Source: Penicillium oxalicum
Taxonomy: Eukaryota > Ascomycota > Eurotiomycetes > Eurotiales > Aspergillaceae
Direction: 5' to 3'
DNA: 64,000 bases
Assembly: GCF_001723175.1 (NCBI RefSeq)
Contig: NC_064653.1
Location: 3,162,001-3,226,000, forward strand
The position numbers were made by a program, and so were the translations under genes. Of the stretch, positions 21,605 through 33,446 are shown in pieces. Numbering within the stretch: the first letter of the stretch is position 1; each line of letters begins with the position of its first letter. The notes below the pieces were generated by a model. The model ran no database searches. It saw only the letters and a list, made by a program, of their open reading frames with translations, and had not been told where the DNA came from.

Positions 21605-23932
21605 ATGAACGCTTCCGACCCTGTCGACCTGGCCGAGGTGGCCAAGGCCAAGGCCCTCCAGCATGATGTGGAAGTGAATGAGAAACATCCGGAGCTTCAT
21701 GATGACATGGCCATTGAGCCTGCGCCGGTCACGAGCATCCCCACCGACGGCGAAGATGAGACTCTGGATAAGATCTACCCTACCGATGAGGAGCTCCAAA
21801 CCCTGCGTCGTATCTCGGGCAATCTGCACTGGACCATTTTCACCGTCGCTTTCGTCGAGCTGTGCGAGCGATTCTCGTACTACGGAACGACCGCCGTGTG
21901 TAAGTATTCCGTTACCCCCCGTTGGAGAATCCCCGTTCGAGAAACGTCGGCTCACTAATGTTTTTCTGGGGGGATGTGTAGTCGTCAACTATATTCAGCG
22001 TCCACTGCCTCCCGGTTCAACTACCGGTGCTCTGCCCCCGGGCATGGATGATGGTGTGCCGGGTGCTCTGGGTATGGGCCAGCGTGCCTCGACCGGTCTC
22101 ACATTGTGTAAGTGACAGACTCACGGGAGAGAAAAACATAGTCACGGAAGATTGATTCAGGGTGCTAATATCATCTCCAGTCAACCAGTTCTGGTCCTAC
22201 CTGATGCCCCTGGCGGGTGCTTACATTGCGGATCAATACTGGGGACGTTTCCGTACCATTCTCTCCGCGATTGCCTGCTCTTTCGTCGGTCACGTCTTCC
22301 TCATCATCTCCGCCACCCCCAAGGTCATTGCATCCTCGGGTGGCTCCATTGCGTGTTTCTGTATCGGTCTGATTGTCATGGGTGTGGGTACCGGTGGTTT
22401 CAAGTGAGTTTTGACATTTTCCATTCAAGGCAAGATGGAGAGAGAGAGGGGGGAGAAGAAAAAGAGGAACATCAAATGTTGAGTGTATGAACCCACGCTG
22501 ATATCTGGGACAGGTCCAACATCTCACCTCTGATTGCAGAGCAATATCGGGACGACAAGCCCTATGTCAAGACCCTTGCCAGTGGTGAGCGAGTCATCGT
22601 CGACCCTGCGGCGACAGTGGCCCGCATCTACATGTACTTCTACCTGATGATCAACATTGGCTCCCTGGCCGGTCAGCTGTCCATGGTGTACGCCGAGCGG
22701 TACATTGGATTCTGGTTGTCCTTCCTCCTTCCGACCATCATGTTCTGCTTCTGCCCCCTCGTCCTGTTCGCCTGCCGCAAGAAGTACCGCCTGAGTCCCC
22801 CTACCGGTTCCACCTACAGCCAGGCCTTCCGTCTGTGGGGTCTGGCTTTGCAGGGCCGCTGGTCCATGAATCCTATCCGGCTGTAAGTTCCCGGTGTTCT
22901 TGGTGCTTTGGAGTGCTGTGGTCGAGTGAGGGAACCGCGACTAACTTTGTACCCACAGCTTCAAGACGACTCCGGCTCAGTACCAGGACTGGAACCACGT
23001 GAAGCCCTCCACCCTGGGCGCCAACAAGCCTGCCTGGATGACTTTCGATGATGCTTGGGTTGATGAGGTCTACCGTGGTCTCAAGGCCTGCAAGGTGTTC
23101 CTGTGGTACCCCCTCTACTGTAAGTGAGCCTTGCGGTCTTTATTTCCCCACATTTTTTTTTTTTTGAAAAAGAAAAAAAAAAAAAAAACAAAGAGTCCCC
23201 TTCGAGGATCCGTTGGATTTCAAGCGCTAATCTTCACCTCTCAATTTAGGGCTGGCCTACAACCAGATGTTGAACAACCTGACCTCCCAGGCTGCCACCA
23301 TGACCCTGAACGGTGTCCCCAACGATGTGATCAACAACTTCAACCCCTTTGCCCTGATCATCTTCATCCCCATCTTCGACCGCCTGGTCTACCCCGGTCT
23401 TCGTCGCATGGGCTTCAACTTTACCCCCATCAAGCGTATCACTGCTGGTTTCGCCCTGGCCGGTGCCGGTATGATCGTGGCCGCCGTCACCCAGTACTAC
23501 ATCTACAAGACTGGCGACTGTGGCAAGGACGCCAACCGCTGTTTGGAGGAATTCAACAAGCAAAGCCCCATCTCCGTCTGGGTGCAGGTGCTGACCTACG
23601 TGCTGGGTGGTATTTCCGAGATTCTGGCGTCCGTCACCTCGCTCGAGTACGCCTACACCAAGGCCCCCCGCAACATGCGATCGCTGGTCCAGGCGGTGTC
23701 GCTGTTCATGAACGCCATCTCCGCTGCGCTCGGCCAGGCTCTGGTCAGTCTGTCTGCCGACCCGCTCTTGGAGTGGAACTATGCCATCACGGCTATCCTG
23801 GCATACGTGGGCTGCGTGGGCTTCTGGCTGTGCAACCGTAAGATCGATGCCGAGGAGGACAAGCTGAACATGTTGCCCGAGAGTAACTTTGAGGGTCGTG
23901 GCCAGGCTGATGATGTTGAGGCCAAGAAATAA
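21605..23932 (+). CDS. PTR2: POT-family di/tripeptide transporter
   Basis: Proton-coupled importer of di- and tripeptides in the plasma membrane (POT/PTR2 family, MFS fold). Six exons: 21605-21899, 21982-22107, 22181-22403, 22514-22882, 22959-23119 and 23250-23932, giving 618 aa, normal for fungal Ptr2. The N-terminal 75 residues are charged and cytosolic. The proton-coupling motif ExxERF is at residues 85-90 (ELCERFSYYG). GTGGFKSN, conserved in the family, spans the exon 3/4 junction. The PTR2 signature FYLMINIGSL is at residues 257-266. About twelve hydrophobic segments can be counted. Intron 5 (23120-23249) contains an A/T homopolymer region. Dipeptide substrate is inferred from the family. 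The next gene to the right is convergent, 363 bp away. Confidence 0.94.
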
Positions 23933-24295
23933 ATTATGGAAGACTTGGACATGACGTTCTTGTTTTTTTTTGCTTTTTGCTTTTTCTTGTTTGTTTACTT
24001 GCTGTCTCTCTTCTCAATGTGAGATGAAGACGTTGATGAGAGAAATGTGGGATAGCCTCCCACGCCGATTAATGAGTCTTGAGACCATCTGAACGGTGGA
24101 CATTGGAGAAAGTCTTGATCTGATGATCATTCGGTCCCCATGGTATAATAATGAGCAGAAGAAATCACAATGACCCCCTTGCTTATGCAAATGGAAATTT
24201 TATTGAACATGTTTACCGTAGCTCCCACCGTAAGGATGTGCAACAAGGTGCGATATGACAACACGATGAAACGGGTGAAATGATACATCCTCGGC
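23933..24295. other. convergent intergenic region
   Basis: Shared 3' region between the peptide transporter (+) and the charged-protein gene (-). T-rich, with no gene. It presumably contains both polyadenylation regions. Confidence 0.6.
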
Positions 24296-25324
24296 TCACT
24301 TCTCAGCCTCGTCCATCTCGTCAGCATCCGCATCCTCCTCGGGCACGTACTCTTCCTCGTTGGCATCTTCGGCTTGCTCTTGCTTCTCGTTTGTAGAATC
24401 CTTCTTGTCGTCCTTGGCAGACGAGTCGTCCTCCTTTTGCTTCTTGTTTGAAGCATTGGACTGTTTGGCGGTTCTTTTGGTCCCCGCTTGAGCCTTTTCT
24501 TCATCCACGTCTTCTTCTTCATTCTTGTCAGTCTTGTTGTTGGTGTTGTTGTTGGTGTTGTTGTTGGTGTTGTTGTTGGTGTTGTTGTTCTCGTCGTCCT
24601 TTTTGGCCTTGGCTTCGGCTTTGCTGGCACTTCTTGTCTTGGGTGCCTCAGTTTCCTCAGAATTGTCTTTTTTGTCGGTTTGTTTCTGTTTCTGTTGTTG
24701 CTGCTTTTTGTCTCCTTTTCCTTGGTCTTTTGTCTGGGCTTTTTCATCATCATCCTCTTCCTCCTTTTCTTCTTCTTCTTCCTTTTCCTCCTCCTTCTCC
24801 CCCTTACTAGCAGCCTTTCTCGCCCCCTTGGCCTCCTCCGTATTCCCAACAAATTGCTTCCCCTCCTTCGACCCCTCCACCTTCTTCTCATCCGTCTCCT
24901 CCTTCTCCTTCTCACTCATCTGCTCCACGCCTTCTTGGGCAAATACCGCTTGCGCGTCCCCTCTTCATCATCCTGCTTGGCCTGGCCCGATCCTTCCTTG
25001 GTCTGCCACTCCTCCTCGGTCCATTGATTGAGATTCTTTTGCGATTCATCTTGTCCGGTCTCTTTGTCGGTTGTGTAGTCGCCACCGCGCTTTTTGTATT
25101 CAGCGGCCATCATTTGGGCCTGGGAGGAGAGGAGGAAGAAGGAGAAAGGGAATTAGTTTGGGAAATTGGAAATTCGGAATTGGGAATGATGTTTAAGGGG
25201 GAAGGAAGATGGTACCTTGCGAGCAGACCATTGGCCTGGTTTGCCGCCTTTGTCGCTGTTGTGAATTTCTTCTTTGACTTGGTCGCGGAGTTCGGGGTCG
25301 GTGTATTTGTCGCGCGGGAGGGCA
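24296..25324 (-). CDS. highly charged DUF5872-like protein, frame broken twice
   Basis: Function unknown. Exon 1 (ATG at 25324 to 25216) and exon 2 (from 25119) join with phase 0. Together they encode a conserved block (YTDPELRDQVKEEI, GGKPGQWSARK, EYKKRGGDYTT, WQTKEGSG, KRYLPKKAW) that I associate tentatively with DUF5872. The rest is Lys/Glu/Asp-rich low complexity with an Asn/Thr repeat (24533-24590) and an acidic C-terminus. Two oddities are visible. The ATG at 25324 is out of frame with the conserved block, with the frame change at about 25308-25324. The block reads KKAW and then stops near 24916, while the frame beginning GAGCAGATG on the other side of about 24926 continues exactly where KKAWEQM would be expected; one G appears to be missing. 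No GT-AG intron can explain either break. Either assembly errors or a decaying gene. Confidence 0.6.
24533..24590 (-). repeat. 12-bp coding minisatellite (Asn/Thr repeat)
   Basis: Four to five copies of a 12-bp unit, TTGGTGTTGTTG on the plus strand, inside the charged-protein gene. On the coding strand they encode repeated NNTN. The unit length keeps the frame, so copy number can vary without frameshift. Confidence 0.85.
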
Positions 25325-26409
25325 TGGTGATGGCGGTGGTGGTTGTATATGGGATGGGTAAGTTGAGTGTAGTGATCAAATGATGTGTTTTGAGGCAGGT
25401 AAGTAGATAAGAAATGAGTAAGGAGTAGAAAAAGTACGAGCTTTGGAGCTTTGGAAGCAATAGGTGTACTCGGTATTGGACCTCAGTGGAGGATAGTTGT
25501 AACCTCCAGATAATACTAATTTCACGTAAAGTACTGTCTTCCCTCTCTTCAAGGTGGCACTTTGGTCGATCCTTTATAGTTCCAAGGAAATGGGCACCAC
25601 CACTCGAAATTCTCCTCATCCGGCATGTCCATGACAATGACAATGACAATAGCGGGAAGGTAGGGGGGGAACCATTAGAGAATTGTGACGTGCGATGAAT
25701 TTCAAGTCTGCCGTTTTCCTCCGTTTTACTCGTCTTGAACAGGTCACCCTTTTTTTTTCTCTTCCTTTTTTTCTCTTTACTTTCTTTTTTTTTTTGGTCG
25801 AGGGGGGGGGGAAGGATTGGTGTTCGAATCACCCTCCCACCTTATTTCCGGGATCGACAGCTCTGATCTGAATTGAACAGAGATTCTTTCGGGAAAAGTG
25901 TAACCTAGTCATAAAATGACAATTGAAAATACATGAATAGAAAAGATTTCACCCTCGTAGTATAGTCCATGCAGAGATTACTTGCTGGCCTCTGACTCGT
26001 AGTCCGTTCTTCGAGGCACGAGGTACTAAGAAATTCCTCCTACATCCCTACATACATAAAACCAGGAAAAACCGAATCCAGTTGGTTTCAAAGTCAACTT
26101 CAAAACCTAGTGGGCGCTGTCGTAATAACATCATCCATCCAGTTCTATCGAGATGATCTACTAAGGTACCAAGGTACTATCGTCCCGCAATGACATCCGC
26201 GCGACATGCATGCAGTCCCTGTCCTGGGCCTGGCCCCCTGTCATTTGCCAGGAACTCACTGCAATCTACAACCTTTACTACTCGTACATGCTGTGGGGGT
26301 TAATATTGACGACCACAGTATATGCTCATTCCATTCTTGAATTCGTCTCAATTCCATTGACAAGCAATATTCACGTTCATGATTGGAAAGTAGGATTTTT
26401 TTTATTTTT

Positions 26410-26426
26410 GGGGGGGGGGGGGGGGG
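26410..26426. repeat. G17 homopolymer
   Basis: Seventeen consecutive G on the plus strand after a T-rich stretch, in intergenic DNA. Confidence 0.9.
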
Positions 26427-27094
26427 TCTTGGTTTCCACGTTGGATCGTAGAGTGACATCATGTTTGTGAGGTGGAAGATCTGGATCTCCTATTGCGGAA
26501 TGCGGACTCGAACTGGGACTGGATCGGGATTTACTGGAGCGCTGGGGGAGATTCGAGTGTCTGTGCGCTGTGCATGATCTCGCGTTCTTGTTTACAGTTG
26601 GTACTTCTGAATATTTTGAATTAGCTTTGAGGAAATAGTAGCGATGACCAAGGAGTATGTTGGTATTCAAGTGACTAGTCTCAAGGGTCCTGATAGCTCT
26701 GGAGGAAATCCAGTTTTGAAATCACTTTATCGATGGTGCGGCTACACACGTTATGGGAAGAACAAAAGGGAATGTCACGACGCTTCGTTTTTTTTTTAAC
26801 AGAAATTCGTATGGATTGTAGAGTAGTATAGATTCACCAACCCACTCCCTGTTATGGACACCGTCTACTACCAGTCTGCTCCTGATCCATGGGCTCTGAT
26901 ACTCAGTTTCCACTTTCACATAGAGCTCCCAGTTCAATCCAGTCTCTTCATACCTCCCTACATATGTACTGCATATTTTCAAAATGGCGAATAGAACCAG
27001 AATGACCGAGTCAATCTCTCTACAATCAACTCCAAATCAAATCACTTACCCCATAATTCCGCCTTTCACCCTACCTAAGTCACCCTACCTTATG

Positions 27095-27113
27095 CTCCGT
27101 ACTCCGTACTCCG
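27095..27113. repeat. tandem ctccgta motif
   Basis: CTCCGTA repeated head to tail, two full copies and a partial one. Tandem ACTCCGT motifs of this kind are common between genes in Aspergillus and Penicillium (recollection, not checked). Confidence 0.7.
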
Positions 27114-27703
27114 ACTGTCATACTCACACACGTCGAGAATAAAAGTCGAGACGAAAACGCGAAAATGGCCCAACGCCCCAAGCCAAATCCACATGATCAT
27201 CTCAAACCCAATCAACAGCTGAGCTTCGAATAAGAAAATCAGACAAGAACCCCGTCGCGACTCGCGTTTTCTCTCCGTATTCAATCTGACTAATTGCGTC
27301 CATGAATCCGCATCGGGCATGGGAGCTTTACCGAATAGAGGAAGCTGGAAAAACCTGCAGCCCTGGTCCATACTACTACTGTAAAGTCCTACTCTGTGCC
27401 GAACCGCTCGTCTGACGCGTTGATAGGTATGCATGTGATTTGGTGATTCCGCCAATCACATACCGACCAGAATGTGTGTGAGATAGAGAGTTTAGAGTCG
27501 AGTCGAATAGAAGATAATAATTTTATAAATTCAATTGAGATGGAGCTTCCCGCCAAACATGGCGAAGCTTTGTCAATTTTGAAACTCGGGCTAAACTCTG
27601 CTAGGCTGGAATGATTAAAATTAAAAAAAAAAAGGGGGGAAAGGGAGAAATAAAACGCAAAGGAATCGACCCCTCATACTTATTCCGTTCGAATGATGAC
27701 AGT

Positions 27704-27716
27704 GGGGGGGGGGGGG
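27704..27716. repeat. G13 homopolymer
   Basis: Thirteen consecutive G on the plus strand in intergenic DNA. Confidence 0.9.
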
Positions 27717-28770
27717 CTCAATCTCATGCGATCGGAGATCGGACCCAAGTACATACAGCGTACCGCCACTAGGTGGAGATAGTACTGTAGTTATGCTATA
27801 GCGAAACGCAATGTGTCGCGCAGCTCGGCAGATCTCTCGATTCTCTTCGGTCGGCCAGATTGCGCGTGGGGCGATGGTTTAATAGAGAATGTTTACTACA
27901 GTGCTGTGTGCAGTAGTAGGAGGTTTGATTTATCGTAATGATGATGTAAATCCCAGGAACTCGGGAGTTTTTTGGTTCCTCGCTAGGGACAGACATAAAT
28001 TGTAATGCATCTATCCAGTCTTTTAATTATTTGTAAATTGTACATGAGACTCGGGGCTCTTCTTGATGAATCAATGACTCTATGTAGGACAATCTGTGAC
28101 ATGGAACTGGTACTTGCTGGACTCATTGAATAGAAGAATCGAAACAAAAATGGAACATGGATATTGACCATCTTGTCAAGGTCGAGATTCATGACTGAAG
28201 TTTTGATTTGAAACTTTATGGCCAGGCTTTTAGTCCATATTCATACGTGCACCCACTTATCTGCTCATCCTCATGAAAGGAGGTGGACCGTGACTAGAAG
28301 AGGGGAGGGGAAAAGCCGTACTCAGGATGGACTATAGTGCGTCCTGGGGAAGCTTTGAAATCCAAAGCTGTCGAGATTCTTTACAGAGTCGGTAATAACA
28401 TATGGGCTAGGTGATGCGTTGCATTCATTTGCCTTTCGGTCATGCCGTAGACATTTCACACTTCTCAGTATGGACGCTCACCAACAATATCGAAGCTGGC
28501 TGCTGTGGGCTTCATATCGGCTACTACATGTAGTTTCTTTTGTGCATGACACTGAGGTCTCGGTTTTGATTACTGGCCGAGGCTAGGTAGGCACGAGGGC
28601 AACATCTTTTAAGAAGCTTTTTTTTTTTTTTGATTGAAAAAGGAAAAAAATAAACGCTCGGTATCATTTAAAACATCAAAACGATAATATAGGTTGAATA
28701 TGTTCACCTGATAACCTACTGTGACAAGCCCGAAACATGCAAAAAGGTCAACAAGTATGTCATCCAAATC

Positions 28771-30273
28771 TTAATTCATCTTCGGTCGCAATCGCAAACT
28801 CGGCCCGGCCACAAATTCCATCCCCTCAGTCAAATCTCCCTTCAACGCAATTTTCATATCTTTGTGGTAATGATCACGCGGTTGCCAAGGCCTCTTGTTA
28901 CCAGCCCGCGGCAACGTCCTCGAGGCCAAAGAAATATAGGTCGAACTGAGATTCAGCAATGGTCGTTCTTCAAGATTCTTCTCCTCGTCGGGCTTGAGTC
29001 GCGGTGTCGCAGCGATCAATTTGCGCTCCTCCAGGGTCTTGAGTAATCGTGTGACAAACTGCGCGGTCGCATCGGATCCGAGCGTCCACGATGCATTGGC
29101 GTATCCAATGATGTAAGACGCATTGGGGAGATCCTGGAGCATGACCCCGTTCCACATGTACTTTGAGCCAAGGTCATACTTCTCTCCGTCGATGGAGATT
29201 TGACACCCGCCGGCGATTTGAAGTTTCAGCCCCGTGGCGGTGACGATGATTTCTGCGTCGAGGGTCTCGCCGGATTTTAAGAGGATCCCATTCTCGGTGA
29301 CGGTTTCGATGGTGTCGGTGCGCACGTCGGCTTTGCCGGCACGGAGACATTTGAAGAAATCGCCGTCCGGGCAGACACACAGTCGTTGGTCCCATGGGTT
29401 GTAGCGTGGGGCAAAGTGTGGTTCATACGGGATATGCTTGGGTAATTGGCGACTGACTCTCTGCTTCAAAAGCCACTTGGAAAACGTGGGGTATTTTTGG
29501 CAGAGCAGGAAGAACATGCGCGTGATGACGATGGCGATTGTGCGCTGAACGCGGTGGAATGTCGCCGTGGGGAGAATGTATGAAAGCCATGTGCTGGAGC
29601 GATTGGGCAGAGACATGATATACGTTGGACTGCGCTGCAGCATCGTCACACGGGCCGCCCGTTTGGCCAGATTGGGGATCAGAGTGATCGCTGTAGCGCC
29701 AGACCCGATGACCACAATCTTCTTGTCGGTATAATCGAGGTTCTCGGGCCAGAATTGCGGATGGATGACCTGGCCTTTGAAGTTTTTGATACCAGGGATT
29801 TGGGCCTCGAGCGGCTGGTCGTAATTGAAATATCCCGTTCCAAAGACCACAAATCGAGCTGTGTACTCCTTCGTCTTGCCGTCGGCGTCGACCGATAGAT
29901 TCCAGACATGCTCCTCACTCGACCAGTTGGCGGCGGTCACTTTGTGCTTGTACAGGATGTGTTGGTCAATGCCAAACTTACGCGCTGTGTTGGCAATGTA
30001 CGATTTGATCTCCGGGCCCTCGGCGATGGGGTTGGTTTGGCGCCATGGGTTGAACTCGAAGCCGAATGTGAACAAGTCCGAATCGGAGCGAATGCCAGGA
30101 TACTTGAACAAATCCCACGTCCCGCCCAGGTCGTGACGAGCCTCGAGAATGGCATAACTGAAGCCAGGCAGCTGTTCTTGCACACGGTAGGCCGTATTGA
30201 TACCGGAGATACCAGCCCCGATGATGATGATGTCGAAGCGGTGTTCTGACCGAACGTCGGCGTGACCGTTCAT
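28771..30273 (-). CDS. Baeyer-Villiger-type flavin monooxygenase
   Basis: FAD/NADPH monooxygenase expected to insert oxygen next to a ketone, giving an ester or lactone. Single exon, 500 aa. The FAD Rossmann motif GAGISG is at residues 19-24. The Baeyer-Villiger fingerprint FKGQVIHPQFWP (FxGxxxHxxxWP) is at 165-176. The NADPH Rossmann motif GSGATA is at 190-195. LGGTWDLFKYPGIRSDSD (49-66) is typical of this group. The overall pattern resembles EtaA-like ketone monooxygenases rather than cyclohexanone monooxygenases. The start at 30273 was chosen because family members begin just before the FAD motif; the frame stays open upstream for 62 codons without family sequence. The neighbouring alpha/beta hydrolase is divergent and would suit hydrolysis of the product. 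The substrate is unknown. Confidence 0.9.
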   Translation of the reverse strand: MNGHADVRSEHRFDIIIIGAGISGINTAYRVQEQLPGFSYAILEARHDLGGTWDLFKYPGIRSDSDLFTFGFEFNPWRQTNPIAEGPEIKSYIANTARKFGIDQHILYKHKVTAANWSSEEHVWNLSVDADGKTKEYTARFVVFGTGYFNYDQPLEAQIPGIKNFKGQVIHPQFWPENLDYTDKKIVVIGSGATAITLIPNLAKRAARVTMLQRSPTYIMSLPNRSSTWLSYILPTATFHRVQRTIAIVITRMFFLLCQKYPTFSKWLLKQRVSRQLPKHIPYEPHFAPRYNPWDQRLCVCPDGDFFKCLRAGKADVRTDTIETVTENGILLKSGETLDAEIIVTATGLKLQIAGGCQISIDGEKYDLGSKYMWNGVMLQDLPNASYIIGYANASWTLGSDATAQFVTRLLKTLEERKLIAATPRLKPDEEKNLEERPLLNLSSTYISLASRTLPRAGNKRPWQPRDHYHKDMKIALKGDLTEGMEFVAGPSLRLRPKMN

Positions 30274-32239
30274 GTTGAAGTTGGGGCAAGGCGGTGGGCG
30301 CGGATGCACAGTGAAGAAAGCGGAGATGGTGACGAAGGGGGAACGCAAATCCACAAAGGTGAGAGATTGGTAACCACAAGAGGAGATGCACTCGCAGTAA
30401 TAATACTTATTCTGAACGAGCTTGACAAGAGATGAGAAAAAAAAGATCATGAGTCTCAAAGGTTCCCTTTTGAATTCACATGCCTCGGGTTTTCCCTGCA
30501 GATCGGGGATCGGCGGTGGATCGATCCACGAGGAATCGCGGTAGATGCGCGAGCAACCGAGCCTGGTGATCTGAGGCTGTTGTTGCCGCAGCGGAGGGTT
30601 TTACCCAGTGAACAGCAGAAATGAAATGAAATAGACTCGGAGGGATTACACCGAAAGGAGTTTCCCCCCCTTTCCCCAGGCGAGATATCCACAGTTTCAA
30701 GGCCCTCGGAGGTGAGACGGGAGAACCGCGAAGCTAAAGATCCGGATAGCATCCGCTCTCCGCTCCCCCGGTCTGGCTGTGTACATGGATCAGAACCATA
30801 AGAGCGAGGCCCCCAACAGTGTCACTTTGGATTGTCAAGGGGTCAGCCTGGAGGGAGCGCCCAAATTCATTTTGCAATCGCATCTCAATCGTGTGAGATG
30901 TGTGAGATTGAGGGGAGAATCATCCAACATGATCGCTGCCTGTCCTGAGCAATACAAATGCGCACTTGGGTGAAGATCAAGAACAGTCGGGAAGGAGACA
31001 CCAAATCCTCATTGACGTGGTCAGGTCTCGTGACTTTTACGGCTCAACCAACTGTGGTGCAGTGAGGCTGTATGCATTTGTCACTACTGGCAATTAGTAC
31101 CTACTACTCTCCTGTGAGGATGTATACTCTGTCTCCGTAATTCTACCTCGACATCGTCTCACGCGCATATGCGTTGGATTTGACATTCGCTCATTGCATC
31201 CCCCCATGGAACAAACAAATAAATAGCTACTGCAATCATCCGGAGGAAACACCCAAAGACAAAAAAAATGTACTGTCCGACAGAGTGTCCATGCTCTGTC
31301 CTCTGTGCTCCGACTACGCATGGCCCGACCTCACTCTTCACTTACACGAGTGCACTTCAAGGTAAACCCTCATCTCGGACTTCGCTACCTCTGCAGCTAT
31401 GGCTCGAGAGTCTGTAGCCGAGGACCGAGAGGACCTGGACAGGAAACAGGAAGCTTAAATTTTGAAAATGGTTAGAGAGTGAATAAAAAAGAATGACAAT
31501 AAAAACGAAACGTCCAAGCATATTCAACGATGATTCACCTCGGCCTGGGAGACGGAAATCCACCGAATTGATGCCAATCATCATACTGGATAATCACACC
31601 GACCGGATGATCTCATCGAAAGAATAGTCGTGAGCTGTCCGTTCCCCTTACTTTTCTTTGTCGGACGTAGCAACGATCAATACCGCTTCGGGATCGCCTG
31701 GCGAGATCAACCGTCGAGTCGATCCACTCGGGTCTTGGGGAGCTTTGGGCAGCGGCTGCGAGGCTCTTCTCCACTCGTGCGGATGGTTAGTTCCTGAAAC
31801 GGTGTAGTCTGACAGCGTCCGTCGCCGTCGTGGCAATCGATGAAGTTGTCCTTGGGATTGTTGCCTCGTGCATCCGGTGATCCCCCACATGGTTTTCTCA
31901 CGTTCACGTTGTCCCGGCGACTTAGCGGGGGAGTCTCAGGAGAGCCGTGGATTGAGGCTTGGAGGTTGATCACTGGGAACTGGTAATCATGAGCCTCTTG
32001 GGCTAAAGGTTGTCGGAACGGAGCTCGGCATCGAAAAGGGGGGCGGCGGGAATGGACTACTAGATGTGGACGGGCCCGCTTCGAGCGTGCTGTGAATTTT
32101 TTTTTGTATGTGAAGTAATCCATATCTCGAGCGGAGTCCTGGATTGTGTATCAACCGTGACCGCAGATAAAACCACGACTGCCTTTCGAAGAGGTGGGCT
32201 TTTTTGCGTAAAACGACGGCGTTCACCACTCACTTCACC
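30274..32239. other. divergent intergenic region, oxidase/hydrolase
   Basis: About 2 kb between the starts of the flavin monooxygenase (-) and the alpha/beta hydrolase (+), likely containing both promoters. No gene could be supported. A short frame ending at 31365 (+) contains a CPLC...HLHEC zinc-finger-like string but no in-frame ATG upstream of it except one directly before the string. Confidence 0.5.
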
Positions 32240-33446
32240 ATGTCGTCGACCCAACCCAAACTCTCGCTTGCAGAGAAGTTCGACATTCTCCCTGCGCTGG
32301 TCACCATCTTTGTCGGCGCGACCTATTCGCTTCTCACGGGATTCTGGCGCAGCGAGCGTGAAGCCAAAACGTTGGCGCTGCATTTTGGCTATGCACTTTC
32401 CCGTCAGGCCACGGCCAGGTTGTCACCAAAGCAGATGCAGGCCATTCTGCCGTCGAGTAATGACATATACAAGACATACACCAAGCAGGCTGGTGTGCAG
32501 CCACTATCGGTAGATTTGGGTCATGGCGCCCTCGGTCACTGGGTAGGCAACCCAGCTGCGAAGAACGTGTTGATCTGGTATCATGGTATGTCAAGCTGCG
32601 CGGGTTCCATGATGAGTCGATTTCTTCCGAGAATCCAAAAATGAGGGTGAAGAAGAAAAAAAAAAGAAAGGAAACACGTCGCTGACACTCACACTCTCTG
32701 ATGTTTCATTTCCAGGCGGTGGCTTCAGTCTCCCTGCGAACATGGGATACTACAAATTCTACGCGCAAACCATCGACAATCTCAAGCGCGCCAATAAAGA
32801 GATTGCCATCTTCAGCCTGGAGTACACCCTCGCACCCATCGCCACATACCCAACACAACTGCGTCAGGCTGTCGCAGCCGCGCGGTATATCATCTCCGAT
32901 CTCAAGCACGATCCCTCCACTGTCTTTCTCGGCGGTGATTCCGCAGGCGGCAATCTCGTCTGTGGTGTTCTCTCCCACGCCGCCCACCCGCATCCTCAGA
33001 TTGAGCCACTCGAACTGAGTGGTCGCAAGTTCGCCGGCGCAATAATGATCGCGCCATGGACGCTCTTGGACACGGAGTTCCCGCCCGAGCGAAGGATTTA
33101 CCATGGCGGAGACCTGATCACGACGGCCGTAGCGGGTCCGTGGAGTTCGGCGTATCTGGGGGGCGCGCAACGGGATCATTATACCGATTTATACCATGCG
33201 CCGACGGAGTGGTTCAAGACATTCCCCGTGGAGAAGATGCTGATCACGGCCGGTGGGAATGAGATCATGTTGCCGATTATTCAAGAGTTTGCGGACAAAG
33301 TGCAGACGGGCTTCCCGGAGGTGGAATTGTTTGTGGGTCATCGCGAGTGTCATGTGGCGCCGGTGTATCATTTGGAGATGGGGGTTGCGGAGGAGACGGA
33401 GCAGGGGAAGAAGATGAAGTCGTGGTTGAGAGAGCTGGTTCAATAA
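32240..33446 (+). CDS. alpha/beta hydrolase, HSL/steryl acetyl hydrolase type
   Basis: Serine esterase of the hormone-sensitive-lipase fold, close in pattern to fungal steryl acetyl hydrolases and lactone hydrolases; it hydrolyses esters or lactones. Exons 32240-32585 and 32716-33446 (130-bp intron) give 358 aa. The oxyanion-hole motif HGGGF is at residues 115-119 and is split by the intron. The nucleophile lies in GGDSAGG (Ser 191). The acid is probably the Glu in GGNEIM, and the base is one of the His residues in VGHRECHVAP. A hydrophobic segment near residues 17-33 (LPALVTIFVGATYSLLTGF) may anchor it in the ER membrane. The ATG is the first in the frame. It is convergent with the dehydrogenase (586 bp between stop codons) and divergent from the monooxygenase. 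Confidence 0.88.

Larger units (their letters stand above)
25325..28770. other. 3.4 kb intergenic, no gene seen
   Basis: No supportable gene. It holds a G10 run (25802-25811) followed by a T-arm-like hairpin (near 25815-25830), a G17 run (26410-26426), a tandem ctccgta motif (27095-27113) and a G13 run (27704-27716). It is AT-rich from 27,500 to 28,700. Several TACCTA motifs resemble sequence common between Eurotialean genes. Confidence 0.5.

Noticed and set aside
23131..23841. 236-codon plus-strand frame in the peptide transporter
   Set aside because: Runs through intron 5 and exon 6 in a wrong frame; the transporter reading is continuous in another frame with known motifs.
24488..25027. 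Leu/Phe-rich plus-strand frames, apparently many membrane helices
   Set aside because: They are the complement of the Lys/Glu-rich charged-protein gene, which gives artificial hydrophobic runs.
25812..25842. T-arm-like hairpin GGTG-TTCGAAT-CACC
   Set aside because: No D-arm, anticodon arm or A-box upstream; the preceding bases are a T/G homopolymer region, so it is not a tRNA.
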